Positions 5,850 through 12,523 of a stretch of DNA of 12,523 nucleotides are shown one piece after another. The stretch is taken from assembly GCA_035294725.1 (NCBI GenBank), contig DATGKK010000072.1:1-12523 (forward strand), in the 5' to 3' direction. Each line of letters begins with the position of its first letter. Position 1 is the first letter of the stretch. The notes under the pieces were generated by a model, which was not told the origin of the DNA, ran no database searches, and worked only from the letters and a program-made list of their open reading frames with translations. The translations under genes were made by a program, and so were the position numbers. The stretch is from DATGKK01 sp035294725 (GTDB taxonomy: Bacteria > Actinomycetota > Acidimicrobiia > Acidimicrobiales > Bog-793).

Positions 5850-6644
5850 ATGAGGCCCGCCGTGCCCCGCTCCCGCCTTGCCGTCGCGCGCCGTATCACC
5901 CCTGGCACTCCCCGTGCAGAGGGGCCCGAAGGCTCCCTCGACTGCCTGCTGCTTGCTCCCGCCCCGGACTGGGTCGCCGTCGACCTTGCCACCGGGGCGC
6001 TCGTGCGGAGCGGGCTCACGAGCGGACCGGTGCCCGAGCTCCTCGAGAGCGGGGGACCTCTACGTTGCCTACGGCTCGCCCTCGCGCCGGCGGGCGGGGC
6101 GTGGGACCCCTCCCGCCCCGAAGCGGTCGGCGTGGCGGCCGCCGAGGAGACGGCCAGCCCGCCTCGCCGCTCGGTTCGCCGCCTTCTCGCCTTGCTGGCC
6201 GAGGATGGTGCTCGCAGCATGGGCTCGGGCTCTGGACCTGGTGCCGGTGGGCCGGGCCTGCTCGGCGGGATCGGACCCTCGCTTCCCTTTGTCGAGCTTT
6301 CCGGCGACCGTCCCTCGGTCACCGTCCTCGATCCGGACGCGGGAAAGGTGCGGATCGTGCACCGGAGCGACTCGGAGCTCGTGGCGCACTTCCGTCTCGC
6401 TGCGTCGCCGCATGCGCTTCCCCTCGCTCGAGGTGCGGCGCGGTGGGTGACCGGAGGGGAGGTACCGACGGTGTCGGGTCGCTCGGTCGCCGGCTACCGG
6501 GGTCGGCGTCGCTCCCGCGAGGACGTCGCCGCGCTCGGCCCCGGCCTCGAGACGGCAGTGCACGTCCTGCTCGTCGTCGGGCTCGACCGCCCAGCGGGCG
6601 GCCAGGTTCGAAAGCTCGTGCTGGGGGTCGTCCCGACCCAGTAG
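5850..6644 (+). CDS. Hypothetical protein, unknown function
   Basis: I do not recognise this ~264-residue product. The frame runs back to before 5712, inside the YyaL-like gene, so the start was chosen at the ATG at 5850, which has GCGAGG at 5835-5840 and clears the upstream stop at 5781 by 68 bp. The N-terminus is basic (MRPAVPRSRLAVARRI). A stretch with beta-strand character follows (DCLLLAPAPDWVAVDLATGA), then an Arg-rich helix (RRSVRRLLALLAEDG), a Gly-rich turn (GSGSGPGAGGPGLLGG), and a second apparent beta-rich block (SVTVLDPDAGKVRIVHRSD ... HFRL). It ends GGQVRKLVLGVVPTQ. No signal peptide, membrane helix or catalytic motif is visible. It is probably co-transcribed with the YyaL-like gene and meets the patatin gene tail to tail with a 40-bp gap. 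Third positions are strongly G/C in this frame, which supports coding. Confidence 0.65.
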   Translation: MRPAVPRSRLAVARRITPGTPRAEGPEGSLDCLLLAPAPDWVAVDLATGALVRSGLTSGPVPELLESGGPLRCLRLALAPAGGAWDPSRPEAVGVAAAEETASPPRRSVRRLLALLAEDGARSMGSGSGPGAGGPGLLGGIGPSLPFVELSGDRPSVTVLDPDAGKVRIVHRSDSELVAHFRLAASPHALPLARGAARWVTGGEVPTVSGRSVAGYRGRRRSREDVAALGPGLETAVHVLLVVGLDRPAGGQVRKLVLGVVPTQ

Positions 6645-6684
6645 CCCATGGGATCTGTGCCGTCCGAGAGGGCCGAGCCGCTGC

Positions 6685-7620
6685 TCAGGCGGCGAGCGCT
6701 GCCCGCCACGCTGCTGTGTCCCGCGCGTGCGAGAGCGCTCTCTTGGTCTCCTCGAAGGCCACCTCCGCCACTGCCTCGAGCCCGGAGCCCCGCATGAGGC
6801 TCATGCCCTGCTCCGCGACTTCGCGTGGCCCCGGCGAGAGCATCATCACCTCCACTCCCTGGTGCCGAAGTGATTTCACGGCCCCGAGGAGGAGGCGGGT
6901 CGGCACCTCGCGGAGGAGGCGATGCCGCAGCTCGGGCGGCCGGGACGGGTCGTAGGACATGGGAGCCACGCAGATGACGCGGTCGGCCCCGCCGGCGGCA
7001 GCGAGGTCGAGGTTCGTGAGCGACCAGGCACCTCCGTCGACGAGGATCCGGTCCCCGGCACGAACGGGCGCGTAGACCCCGGGGATGGCGCACGAGGCTC
7101 TCACGGCCTCGGGGAGCGCGACGTAGGGTGATCGGTCCCGCCCGAGCACGAGCCGTCGCCGGGAGACGAGGTCGTAGGTGGCGAGCCAGAGGGACCGTGC
7201 CGGCCACGTGCGCGGCAGCTCGCGCTCGAGGATCCCGACTCCTTCGCCCATCGAGACGAGCCCGGCGGGGAATGCACGCCTCAGGCTCGGCAGCGGGGGG
7301 AGCGAGAGCAGGCTCGGCACCCGGACGCTCGAACGGGCGAGCACGTAGCCCGAGCCGATCGCCCGGCGGAACAGGTCGACCGGGCTGGCGGCGAGGGGAC
7401 CGGGTGCCGCCGACTCGAGGTCTCCCGCCCGCTCCGCCAGCGCCGAGGGGGAGTAGCCGGCACGGAGGTAGGCAGCCACTGCGCTGCCGGCCGACGTCCC
7501 GACGACAAGGTCGACGGCTGGTTCGCTGAGGCCCAGCTCCTGCTCGAGCGCAGCGAGCACCCCGAGGTGATGGGCGACGCCGACGAGGCCGCCGGCGCCG
7601 AGGACCACTGCGAGCTTCAC
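6685..7620 (-). CDS. Patatin-like phospholipase / lipid acyl hydrolase
   Basis: This ~311-residue protein has the patatin fold landmarks in order. GAGGLVGVAHHLGVL at residues ~8-22 holds the glycine-rich oxyanion loop. GTSAGS puts the nucleophile at Ser43 in the GxSxG elbow. DGG in RILVDGGAWS provides the catalytic Asp at about 195, preceded by ASCAIPGVYAPV, a typical block of bacterial patatins. The family uses a Ser-Asp dyad to hydrolyse acyl esters of lipids; the substrate here is unknown. No signal peptide is evident, and the hydrophobic N-terminus is the first beta strand. I chose GTG at 7620 (MKLAVVLGAGG), the usual distance from the oxyanion loop; a TTG at 7629 adds three residues and neither has a strong ribosome binding site. 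It lies 79 bp downstream of the 7700-8383 gene in the same direction and may share its transcript. It converges with the 5850-6644 gene. Confidence 0.9.
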   Translation of the reverse strand: MKLAVVLGAGGLVGVAHHLGVLAALEQELGLSEPAVDLVVGTSAGSAVAAYLRAGYSPSALAERAGDLESAAPGPLAASPVDLFRRAIGSGYVLARSSVRVPSLLSLPPLPSLRRAFPAGLVSMGEGVGILERELPRTWPARSLWLATYDLVSRRRLVLGRDRSPYVALPEAVRASCAIPGVYAPVRAGDRILVDGGAWSLTNLDLAAAGGADRVICVAPMSYDPSRPPELRHRLLREVPTRLLLGAVKSLRHQGVEVMMLSPGPREVAEQGMSLMRGSGLEAVAEVAFEETKRALSHARDTAAWRAALAA

Positions 7621-7699
7621 GGCGAGCAAGTGTGGCGCAGCACGCCCCTCCGGTGGCGGACCCTCAGGCTGTGCGCGCGAGCCGGCAGCGGGAGCGGAG

Positions 7700-8383
7700 C
7701 TACCTCGGCAGCGTGCCAGCGGCGAGCGGCTCCGCCATGGCCCACCCGAAGGTCACGAGCGTGTCCCGGCGGGCGTCGTCGAGGGCGGGGAAAGCCGCGG
7801 CGTAGACCTCTGCCTCCCTCGGCAGCTTCGTCGGCTCGAAGTCGAGGACGCCGGAGGGGTTTTCGTCGCCGATGATGACGAAACTACGGTCGTCGATCCT
7901 CCCCTCGGCACCGAAGCGCTTGGCGAGCCGGCGCCCCCAGGCCCGCTCCTCCCCGGTCGCCTTGTGCTCGGGTCGCGGGACGACCTCCTCGAGGCCCACG
8001 AAGGCGCGATATCCGGCCGGGTGGACGAGACGGGCCCCGACGAGCACGTCCTCGTCGGGGAAGGCCAGCACGGCACGGCGGTAGAGGTCGTGCATCACCC
8101 CGTCGAGGGCGGCCGCTGCGGACCGGGTCCGCGTGAAGGAGGCGAGCCCGACGAGGAGGCTCGGCGTCCCGCCGATGCGCTCGAGCGTGGAGAAGGCGTA
8201 GCCGCGCAGCTTGCCCTCCTCGCGCGCGTGGGTGACGAGGACCCACTCCTCGCGTTGCTTGGAGAGGAACCCGATCTCGAATGCGGCCGCTCGAGAGGCG
8301 GTCGACAGGTCGGCCATTTCGGCGAGCTCGGCGTCCGTGAGCGCCGTGCAGTCCTTCGTGGAGACCTCGATGCCGTGAGACAT
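7700..8383 (-). CDS. Conserved-looking hypothetical protein, possible GNAT-like fold
   Basis: This 227-residue protein is soluble, without signal peptide or membrane segment. After a short N-terminus come helices (LTDAELAEMADLSTASRAAA) and then alternating strands and helices: EEWVLVTHAREEGKLRGYAF, TPSLLVGLASFTRT, a long helix (AAALDGVMHDLYRRAVLAF), and DEDVLVGARLVHPAGYRAF. The pattern of a strand pair around a GYAF-like segment, then a helix, then a strand with a conserved positional residue is reminiscent of the GCN5-related acyltransferase fold, but the acetyl-CoA pyrophosphate loop (R/QxxGxG/A) is not seen, so I do not call it an acetyltransferase. The C-terminal third is unlike anything I know. 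The ATG at 8383 has only a weak, distant GGGAG upstream. It follows dnaE by 210 bp in the same direction and precedes the patatin gene. Confidence 0.75.
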   Translation of the reverse strand: MSHGIEVSTKDCTALTDAELAEMADLSTASRAAAFEIGFLSKQREEWVLVTHAREEGKLRGYAFSTLERIGGTPSLLVGLASFTRTRSAAAALDGVMHDLYRRAVLAFPDEDVLVGARLVHPAGYRAFVGLEEVVPRPEHKATGEERAWGRRLAKRFGAEGRIDDRSFVIIGDENPSGVLDFEPTKLPREAEVYAAAFPALDDARRDTLVTFGWAMAEPLAAGTLPR

Positions 8384-8593
8384 GTTCGTGTCGTGCTCCC
8401 GTACGTTGCGCTCTCTCGTCCCGCCGTCGGGGCGGCCGCTCCGTCGGGATGCGCCCGCTCGTTAGGCGGACCAGGGGGGATGCGCGCGGATGGCGGGCAA
8501 CTCTCGCCTGGGTCTCCTCATTCTATTCCGCTCGCCGGGCGTCTCGCCACGGGGCCCCGACGTTCCTACGTGCCAGGCCCTCGAGCGGCTGCC
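8384..8593. other. Intergenic region between dnaE and the downstream gene
   Basis: On the minus strand TAGAAT (8525-8520) fits an actinobacterial -10 box (TANNNT), but no -35 match stands 16-19 bases upstream, and the leader would be ~130 nt. A perfect 10-bp palindrome CGGGGCCCCG lies at 8550-8559, about 35 bp after the dnaE stop, without a T-run. These could mark the end of the dnaE transcript and a new start, but support is weak. Confidence 0.3.
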
Positions 8594-11500
8594 TCAGGAG
8601 GCCACTGCGCCGGAGCCGAACAGCTCCTTCAAGGCTCCGATGATCCCAGAGCGCGGGTCCACGTTGAACTGAGCCGGCAGCCTCAGCTCCTTCTCCCCGA
8701 CGCGCAGGTGGACCGGAGCCGGACCGGGGTGGTCGGCGACGAGCTCGCGCAGCTGGCGGACCATGGAGTCGGTGAGCCGGTGGAGCGGCAGCGTCACGAC
8801 GACCGGAGCGCCCTCGCCGGCCGGCACGAGCTCGGGGCGGCGCACCTCCATCGCGATGAGCTTCGGCTGCTCCTCACGGGTGTCGAGCCGGCCCCGGACG
8901 ACGATGACGGCGTCCTCCTCGAGGAGACCGCCGAACTCCTGCATCGTCTTCGGGAAGACCATCACGTCGATCGCGGCCTCGAGGTCTTCAAGGGTGAAGG
9001 TGCCCATGAGCTCGCCGCGGCGCGTGTAGCGCCGGACGAGGCCGGTGACGATGCCGCCCGTGGTGAACATGCCGAGCGGAGCCGGAGCGCCATCGGCCAG
9101 AGGGCCTGCCGCCCCGCCGGGCTGCGGCTCGAGCACGTCGCGCACGCGGTGCTCGGCGACCCGGCGAAGGGCGTGCTCGAGGCCGAGCAGGGGGTGGTCG
9201 GACACGTAGAGCCCGAGCATCTCCTTCTCGAACGCGAGGCGGTCGCCTTTTTGGAACTCCTGGTCGGGGATCGGCACCCGCGAGTCGTCAAAGGCGGGAG
9301 CGCTGCTGTCCTCGGAGGGCTCGAGCATCGAGAAGAGGCTGATGACCCCCTGCTCGGTCTCTCGCCGGCGAGCCAGCGTGCGATCGACGATCTCCTCGGC
9401 AACGAGGCAGAGGCCCTGGCGAGGGTGGCCGAGCGAGTCGAACGCGCCGGCCTTCACGAGCGATTCGACGGCCCGCTTGTTGAGCACGCTCGGGTCGACC
9501 CGCTGGCAGAAGTCGTAGAAGTCGGCGAAGGGGCCGCCCGCCTCGCGCTCCTCGATGACGAGGTCGACGATGGCGGAGCCCACGTTCCGCACCGCGGAGA
9601 GTCCGAAGACGATGACCCCGGGCGAGCCCGTCGCACGGCCCTGCGAGGGGGCGGAGCGCTCCGCCGGAAGGGTCGTGAAGTTGGACATCGAGGTGTTGAT
9701 GTCGGGGCAGCGGACCTCGATCCCGAGGGAGCGGCACTCGGCGAGATAGACAGCCGTCCTGTCCTTGTCGTCTTTCACCGAGGAGAGGAGCGCGGCGAGG
9801 TACTCGACGGGGTGGTGCGCCTTCAGCCATGCGGTCTGGTAGGCGACGAGCCCATAGCCGAAGGAGTGCGACTTGTTGAAGGCGTAGTCGGCGAACGGCT
9901 CGATGATGTCGAACAGCTGCGTGCCGAGCTCCGCCCCGTAGCCCTGTGCCTCGCAGCCGGCGACGAACTTCTCGCGCTCCTGGGCGATGGCGGAGCGGAT
10001 CTTCTTCCCGCACGCCTTGCGGAGGTTGTCGGCCTCCTCGAGGGTGTACCCGGCGAACTTCTGTGCGACCCGCATCATCGACTCCTGGTACAGGATGAGC
10101 CCGTAGGTGTCGGCGAGGATCTCGGCCATGTCGGGATGGACGTACTCGACCTTCTTGCGGCCGTTCTTCAGCTCGGGGTAGTCGCGGTGCATGTTGGCCG
10201 CCATCGGGCCCGGCCGGTAGAGCGCCACGAGCGCCGCGACGTCGTCGAAGGAGGTCGGGGCGAGCGCCCGCAGCGTCGAGCGCATGGCGCTCCCCTCGAG
10301 CTGGAAGACGCCGATCGTGTCGGCTCTGCGCAGCATCTCGAAGGTCGGCTCGTCGTCGAGGGGCAGGTTGTCGATGTCAGGCCGCTCACCGGTGCTGTGC
10401 TCGATGAGGTCAAGGGCCATCTCGATCACCGAGAGGTTGCGGAGGCCGAGGAAGTCCATCTTGAGCAGGCCGAGGGCCTCCACGGCGTGCATCTCGTACT
10501 GGGTGACGATCGGGGCGTCCTCGGCAGGTTGGCCCGGCTCCGGCTTGCGCTGGACCGGCAGGTACTCGGTGAGCGGACGGTCGGTGATGACGACGGCCGC
10601 AGCATGGATCCCGTCCTGGCGCCGCAGGTTCTCGAGGCCCTTCGCGACGTCGATGACCCGGCGCGCGTCGGGCTCGTTCTGGTAGAGCTCGCGCAGCTCG
10701 GTGGCCGCCGCGTACCCGTCCTCGTGGCCCTCGATCTTCTCGAGGCAGGCCGAGAGCGGCGTGGCCCGGCCCATCACGAGCGGGGGCATTGCCTTCGCGA
10801 TCTTGTCGCCGAGGGCGTAGGGGAACCCGAGCACTCGCGCCGCGTCCCGCACGGCCGCTCGCGCCTTGATGGTCGAGAACGTCACGATCTGCGCGACGTG
10901 GTCCGCGCCGTACCGCTCGGCGGCGTACCGGATCATCTCGCCCCGCCGGCGCTCGTCGAAGTCCATGTCGATGTCGGGCATCTGCTTGCGCCCTGGGTTC
11001 AAGAAGCGCTCGAAGACAAGGCCGTAGCGGATCGGGTCGAGGTCGACGATGCGAAGGCAGTACGCCACGCAGCAGCCCGCCGCCGATCCCCGACCCGGGC
11101 CGACCCGGATGCCCGACTCCCGTGCGTAGCGGATGAGGTCCCAGACGACGAGGAAGTACGCGGGGAAGCCCATGTCGGTAATGACGCCGAGCTCGTAGTC
11201 GAGCCGGTCGCGGACCTCGGGCGGCAGGGGCTCGCCGTACCGCTCCCTCGCTCCGGCGAAGGTGAGGTGGCGAAGGTAGGCGGTGGCGGACTCCTCGTAG
11301 CTCGAGGCGCGGAACTCTTCCGGCACCGGGAAGCGGGGCAGTGCCGGCGTGCCGAGCTCGATCTCGACCGCGGCCCGCTCGGCGATCGACAGCGTGTTGT
11401 CGCAGGCCTCCGGGAGCTCGCGGAACAGGTGGCGCATCTCTGCCGCGCTCTTTAGGTAGTACTCCTCGCCCTCGAACTTGAAGCGCTTCGGGTCCTCGAT

Positions 11501-12265
11501 GTTGGCCCCGGTCTGGACGCACAGCAGGGCGTCGTGGGCGACGGCGTCCTCCCGCCGGCAGTAGTGGCTGTCGTTGGTGGCCACGATCGGCGCCCCGATC
11601 GAGCGGGCGATCTCGACGAGCTGGGGGTTCGTGCGGTGCTGGGCGGGCAGGCCGTGGTCCTGCAGCTCGACGAAGAGGTTCTCGGGGCCGAAGATGTCCT
11701 GGAGCCGCCCCGCGAGTGCCTTTGCCTCGCCCGTCTCGCCTGCGAGGAGCGCCTGGAGGACCACCCCACCGAGGCAGCCCGTGGTCGCGATCAGCCCACC
11801 ACGGTGGCGCTCGAGCAGCTCCCAGTCGACCCGCGGCTTGTAGTAGTAGCCCTCGAGGAAGGCGGCCGAGGAGAGCTTCACGAGGTTGCGGTAGCCCTCC
11901 GTGGTCTCGGCCAGCAGCGTCAGGTGGTAGTAGAGCTTCTCCCCGCGCTCTCCCTCACCGCCCGTGTCGTCGATCCTGCCCCGTCGCACCGGCCGCTCGT
12001 GGCGGGAGCTCGCGGCCATGTACGCCTCGGCGCCGATGATCGGCTTCAGCCCCTGGCTCCGGCATTCCTTGTAGAAGTCGAGGACCCCGTACATGTTCCC
12101 GTGGTCCGTGATCGCGAGCGCTGGCTGGTGGTCGCGCGCGGCGGCGGCCACGACCTCGGGGATGCGGGAGGCCCCGTCGAGCATCGAGTACTCGGTGTGG
12201 TTGTGCAGGTGGACGAAGGAGCCCTCTCCGCTCGATGCTCTGGCGGCTCCTGGCCCTGTCTCCAC
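8594..12265 (-). CDS. dnaE: DNA polymerase III subunit alpha (DnaE1 type)
   Basis: This is the catalytic subunit of the replicative polymerase, ~1,223 residues. Numbering from the 12265 start: the PHP domain begins with HLHNH (19-23), then TDHGN (53-57), GAEAYMA and NDSHY (231-235), so the metal-binding set looks intact. In actinobacterial DnaE1 this domain is the 3'-5' proofreading exonuclease. The polymerase domain has GPGRGSAAG (389-397), PDIDMDFDERR with Asp431 and Asp433, and KMDFLGLRNL with Asp604, matching E. coli Asp401, Asp403 and Asp555. QGVISLF near residue 975 resembles a sliding-clamp-binding motif. An OB-fold follows near 1085-1170 (GGIVTGLVRRYTRRG ... GTFTLEDLEAAIDVMVFP). No intein. 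I chose GTG 12265 because AGGGGGTG (12282-12275, 7 of 8 to the anti-16S consensus) stands nine bases before it; a GTG at 12301 is also in frame but has no such site and would translate the DnaA boxes. The 1,223-residue length and active PHP favour DnaE1 over the mutagenic DnaE2. Confidence 0.97.
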   Translation of the reverse strand: METGPGAARASSGEGSFVHLHNHTEYSMLDGASRIPEVVAAAARDHQPALAITDHGNMYGVLDFYKECRSQGLKPIIGAEAYMAASSRHERPVRRGRIDDTGGEGERGEKLYYHLTLLAETTEGYRNLVKLSSAAFLEGYYYKPRVDWELLERHRGGLIATTGCLGGVVLQALLAGETGEAKALAGRLQDIFGPENLFVELQDHGLPAQHRTNPQLVEIARSIGAPIVATNDSHYCRREDAVAHDALLCVQTGANIEDPKRFKFEGEEYYLKSAAEMRHLFRELPEACDNTLSIAERAAVEIELGTPALPRFPVPEEFRASSYEESATAYLRHLTFAGARERYGEPLPPEVRDRLDYELGVITDMGFPAYFLVVWDLIRYARESGIRVGPGRGSAAGCCVAYCLRIVDLDPIRYGLVFERFLNPGRKQMPDIDMDFDERRRGEMIRYAAERYGADHVAQIVTFSTIKARAAVRDAARVLGFPYALGDKIAKAMPPLVMGRATPLSACLEKIEGHEDGYAAATELRELYQNEPDARRVIDVAKGLENLRRQDGIHAAAVVITDRPLTEYLPVQRKPEPGQPAEDAPIVTQYEMHAVEALGLLKMDFLGLRNLSVIEMALDLIEHSTGERPDIDNLPLDDEPTFEMLRRADTIGVFQLEGSAMRSTLRALAPTSFDDVAALVALYRPGPMAANMHRDYPELKNGRKKVEYVHPDMAEILADTYGLILYQESMMRVAQKFAGYTLEEADNLRKACGKKIRSAIAQEREKFVAGCEAQGYGAELGTQLFDIIEPFADYAFNKSHSFGYGLVAYQTAWLKAHHPVEYLAALLSSVKDDKDRTAVYLAECRSLGIEVRCPDINTSMSNFTTLPAERSAPSQGRATGSPGVIVFGLSAVRNVGSAIVDLVIEEREAGGPFADFYDFCQRVDPSVLNKRAVESLVKAGAFDSLGHPRQGLCLVAEEIVDRTLARRRETEQGVISLFSMLEPSEDSSAPAFDDSRVPIPDQEFQKGDRLAFEKEMLGLYVSDHPLLGLEHALRRVAEHRVRDVLEPQPGGAAGPLADGAPAPLGMFTTGGIVTGLVRRYTRRGELMGTFTLEDLEAAIDVMVFPKTMQEFGGLLEEDAVIVVRGRLDTREEQPKLIAMEVRRPELVPAGEGAPVVVTLPLHRLTDSMVRQLRELVADHPGPAPVHLRVGEKELRLPAQFNVDPRSGIIGALKELFGSGAVAS

Positions 12266-12269
12266 CGAG

Positions 12270-12314
12270 TTACCCACCCCCTGTCCACAGCCGTTGTCCA
12301 CAGGCTGTGGACAA
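12270..12314. promoter_or_regulatory. Cluster of DnaA-box-like nonamers 5' of dnaE
   Basis: Read on the + strand: TTACCCACC (12270-12278, weak), CTGTCCACA (12281-12289, one mismatch to TTGTCCACA), TTGTCCACA (12294-12302) and, inverted, TGTGGACAA (12306-12314). TTGTCCACA is the DnaA box form preferred by high-GC actinobacteria such as Streptomyces. The two perfect boxes face each other and with flanking bases make a 21-bp palindrome (10-bp arms, one central base). They lie in the leader or promoter of dnaE, so DnaA could repress or otherwise control it. No AT-rich unwinding element or dnaA/dnaN gene is present, so this is not evidently oriC. Confidence 0.65.
12275..12282 (-). promoter_or_regulatory. 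Shine-Dalgarno sequence that decides the dnaE start
   Basis: On the minus strand AGGGGGTG (12282-12275) differs from the ideal AGGAGGTG at one base. Nine bases (GGTAACTCG) separate it from the GTG at 12265. The rival GTG at 12301 has CTGTCATTTGTCCACAGCCT before it, with no purine run. Confidence 0.65.
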
Positions 12315-12523
12315 ATGACAGCCTTGTAGTTCTCCGCTCTGGACCCTATCGCGCCGGAGGTACGCCCCGGGGGGGATCCCGCCTGAGCAGGTTCTCGTGC
12401 CGGGCGCAGGCGCTCAGATCAGTCACCTGGCCCCCTGGTGGGGGCGTCCCGCAGGGCGTGAAAATGGTGTCAGGCTCGCCCGCGACGTCGACGTTTTCTT
12501 GGCCACGAGGCCGTTGATCAGTC
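12315..12523. other. Upstream region of dnaE to window edge; no supported gene
   Basis: The dnaE promoter should lie here. TAGGGT on the minus strand (12348-12343) fits TANNNT but lacks a -35 partner. A 6-bp G/C stem with loop TGGT spans 12430-12445 (GCCCCC / GGGGGC), with no T-run. The octamer GATCAGTC occurs at 12417-12424 and again at 12516-12523, 99 bp apart. On the minus strand one frame is open from the edge to a TGA at 12425-12423 (ending SRPAGRPHQGAR) with G/C-rich third positions; it could be the tail of an upstream gene but has no recognisable motif. Confidence 0.3.

Noticed and set aside
7964..11455. A 1,163-residue open frame on the + strand across the antisense of dnaE
   Set aside because: It lies almost wholly opposite a certain dnaE gene and runs on into the gene after it. 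Its product is a biased run of Glu/Val/Arg/Leu/Asp without domains, the usual shadow of GC-rich coding DNA.
12270..12314. Chromosomal replication origin
   Set aside because: DnaA boxes are present, but there is no AT-rich unwinding region and no dnaA, dnaN, rpmH or parAB gene nearby, and the cluster is only about 45 bp long.
11534..12517. A 327-residue + strand frame across the dnaE 5' end and upstream region
   Set aside because: Most of it is antisense to the PHP domain of dnaE, and the remainder has no recognisable domain or start signal.
12417..12523. GATCAGTC direct repeat, 99 bp apart, as ends or target duplication of a mobile element
   Set aside because: Eight bases with no terminal inverted repeats and no transposase between them are not enough, and one copy is cut by the window edge.

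Overview
The window is GC-rich chromosomal DNA, roughly two thirds or more G+C by eye, with strong G/C preference at third codon positions. It looks like a high-GC actinobacterium, possibly of the Acidimicrobiia. The evidence is a DnaE1-type replicative polymerase with an intact PHP domain, DnaA boxes of the TTGTCCACA form, frequent GTG starts and apparent leaderless starts. The class-level placement is inference. I see no tRNA, rRNA, CRISPR array, transposase or phage gene.

Left part (1-2708, + strand): the end of a TPR-repeat protein, then an acidic Ala/Glu/Pro-rich protein with an N-terminal coiled coil, then two tandem paralogous type IV prepilins. The first prepilin has a perfect AGGAGG ribosome binding site and a promoter that resembles the sigma-28/WhiG class. 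A strong GC hairpin separates the two prepilins and probably sets their relative expression. The block looks like the end of a pilus or surface-structure locus.

Middle part (2898-6644): a short-chain dehydrogenase on the minus strand, broken by a one-base frameshift, stands back to back with a + strand gene for a thioredoxin-domain/six-hairpin protein of the YyaL/SPATA20 family. The divergent starts are so close that the two -10 boxes overlap, and both genes may be leaderless. An unrecognised hypothetical gene follows on the + strand.

Right part (6685-12301, minus strand): dnaE (DNA polymerase III alpha), then an unrecognised conserved-looking gene, then a patatin-like lipid hydrolase, all transcribed leftwards. 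The DNA immediately 5' of dnaE carries four DnaA-box-like nonamers in 45 bp. They overlap the leader and abut a Shine-Dalgarno sequence that argues for a dnaE start at 12265 rather than 12301. This suggests a link between replication initiation and polymerase supply. The last ~200 bases hold no gene I can support.

No clearly new multi-gene system is visible. The most interesting signals are regulatory: the pilin promoter, the overlapping divergent promoter and the DnaA-box cluster at dnaE.
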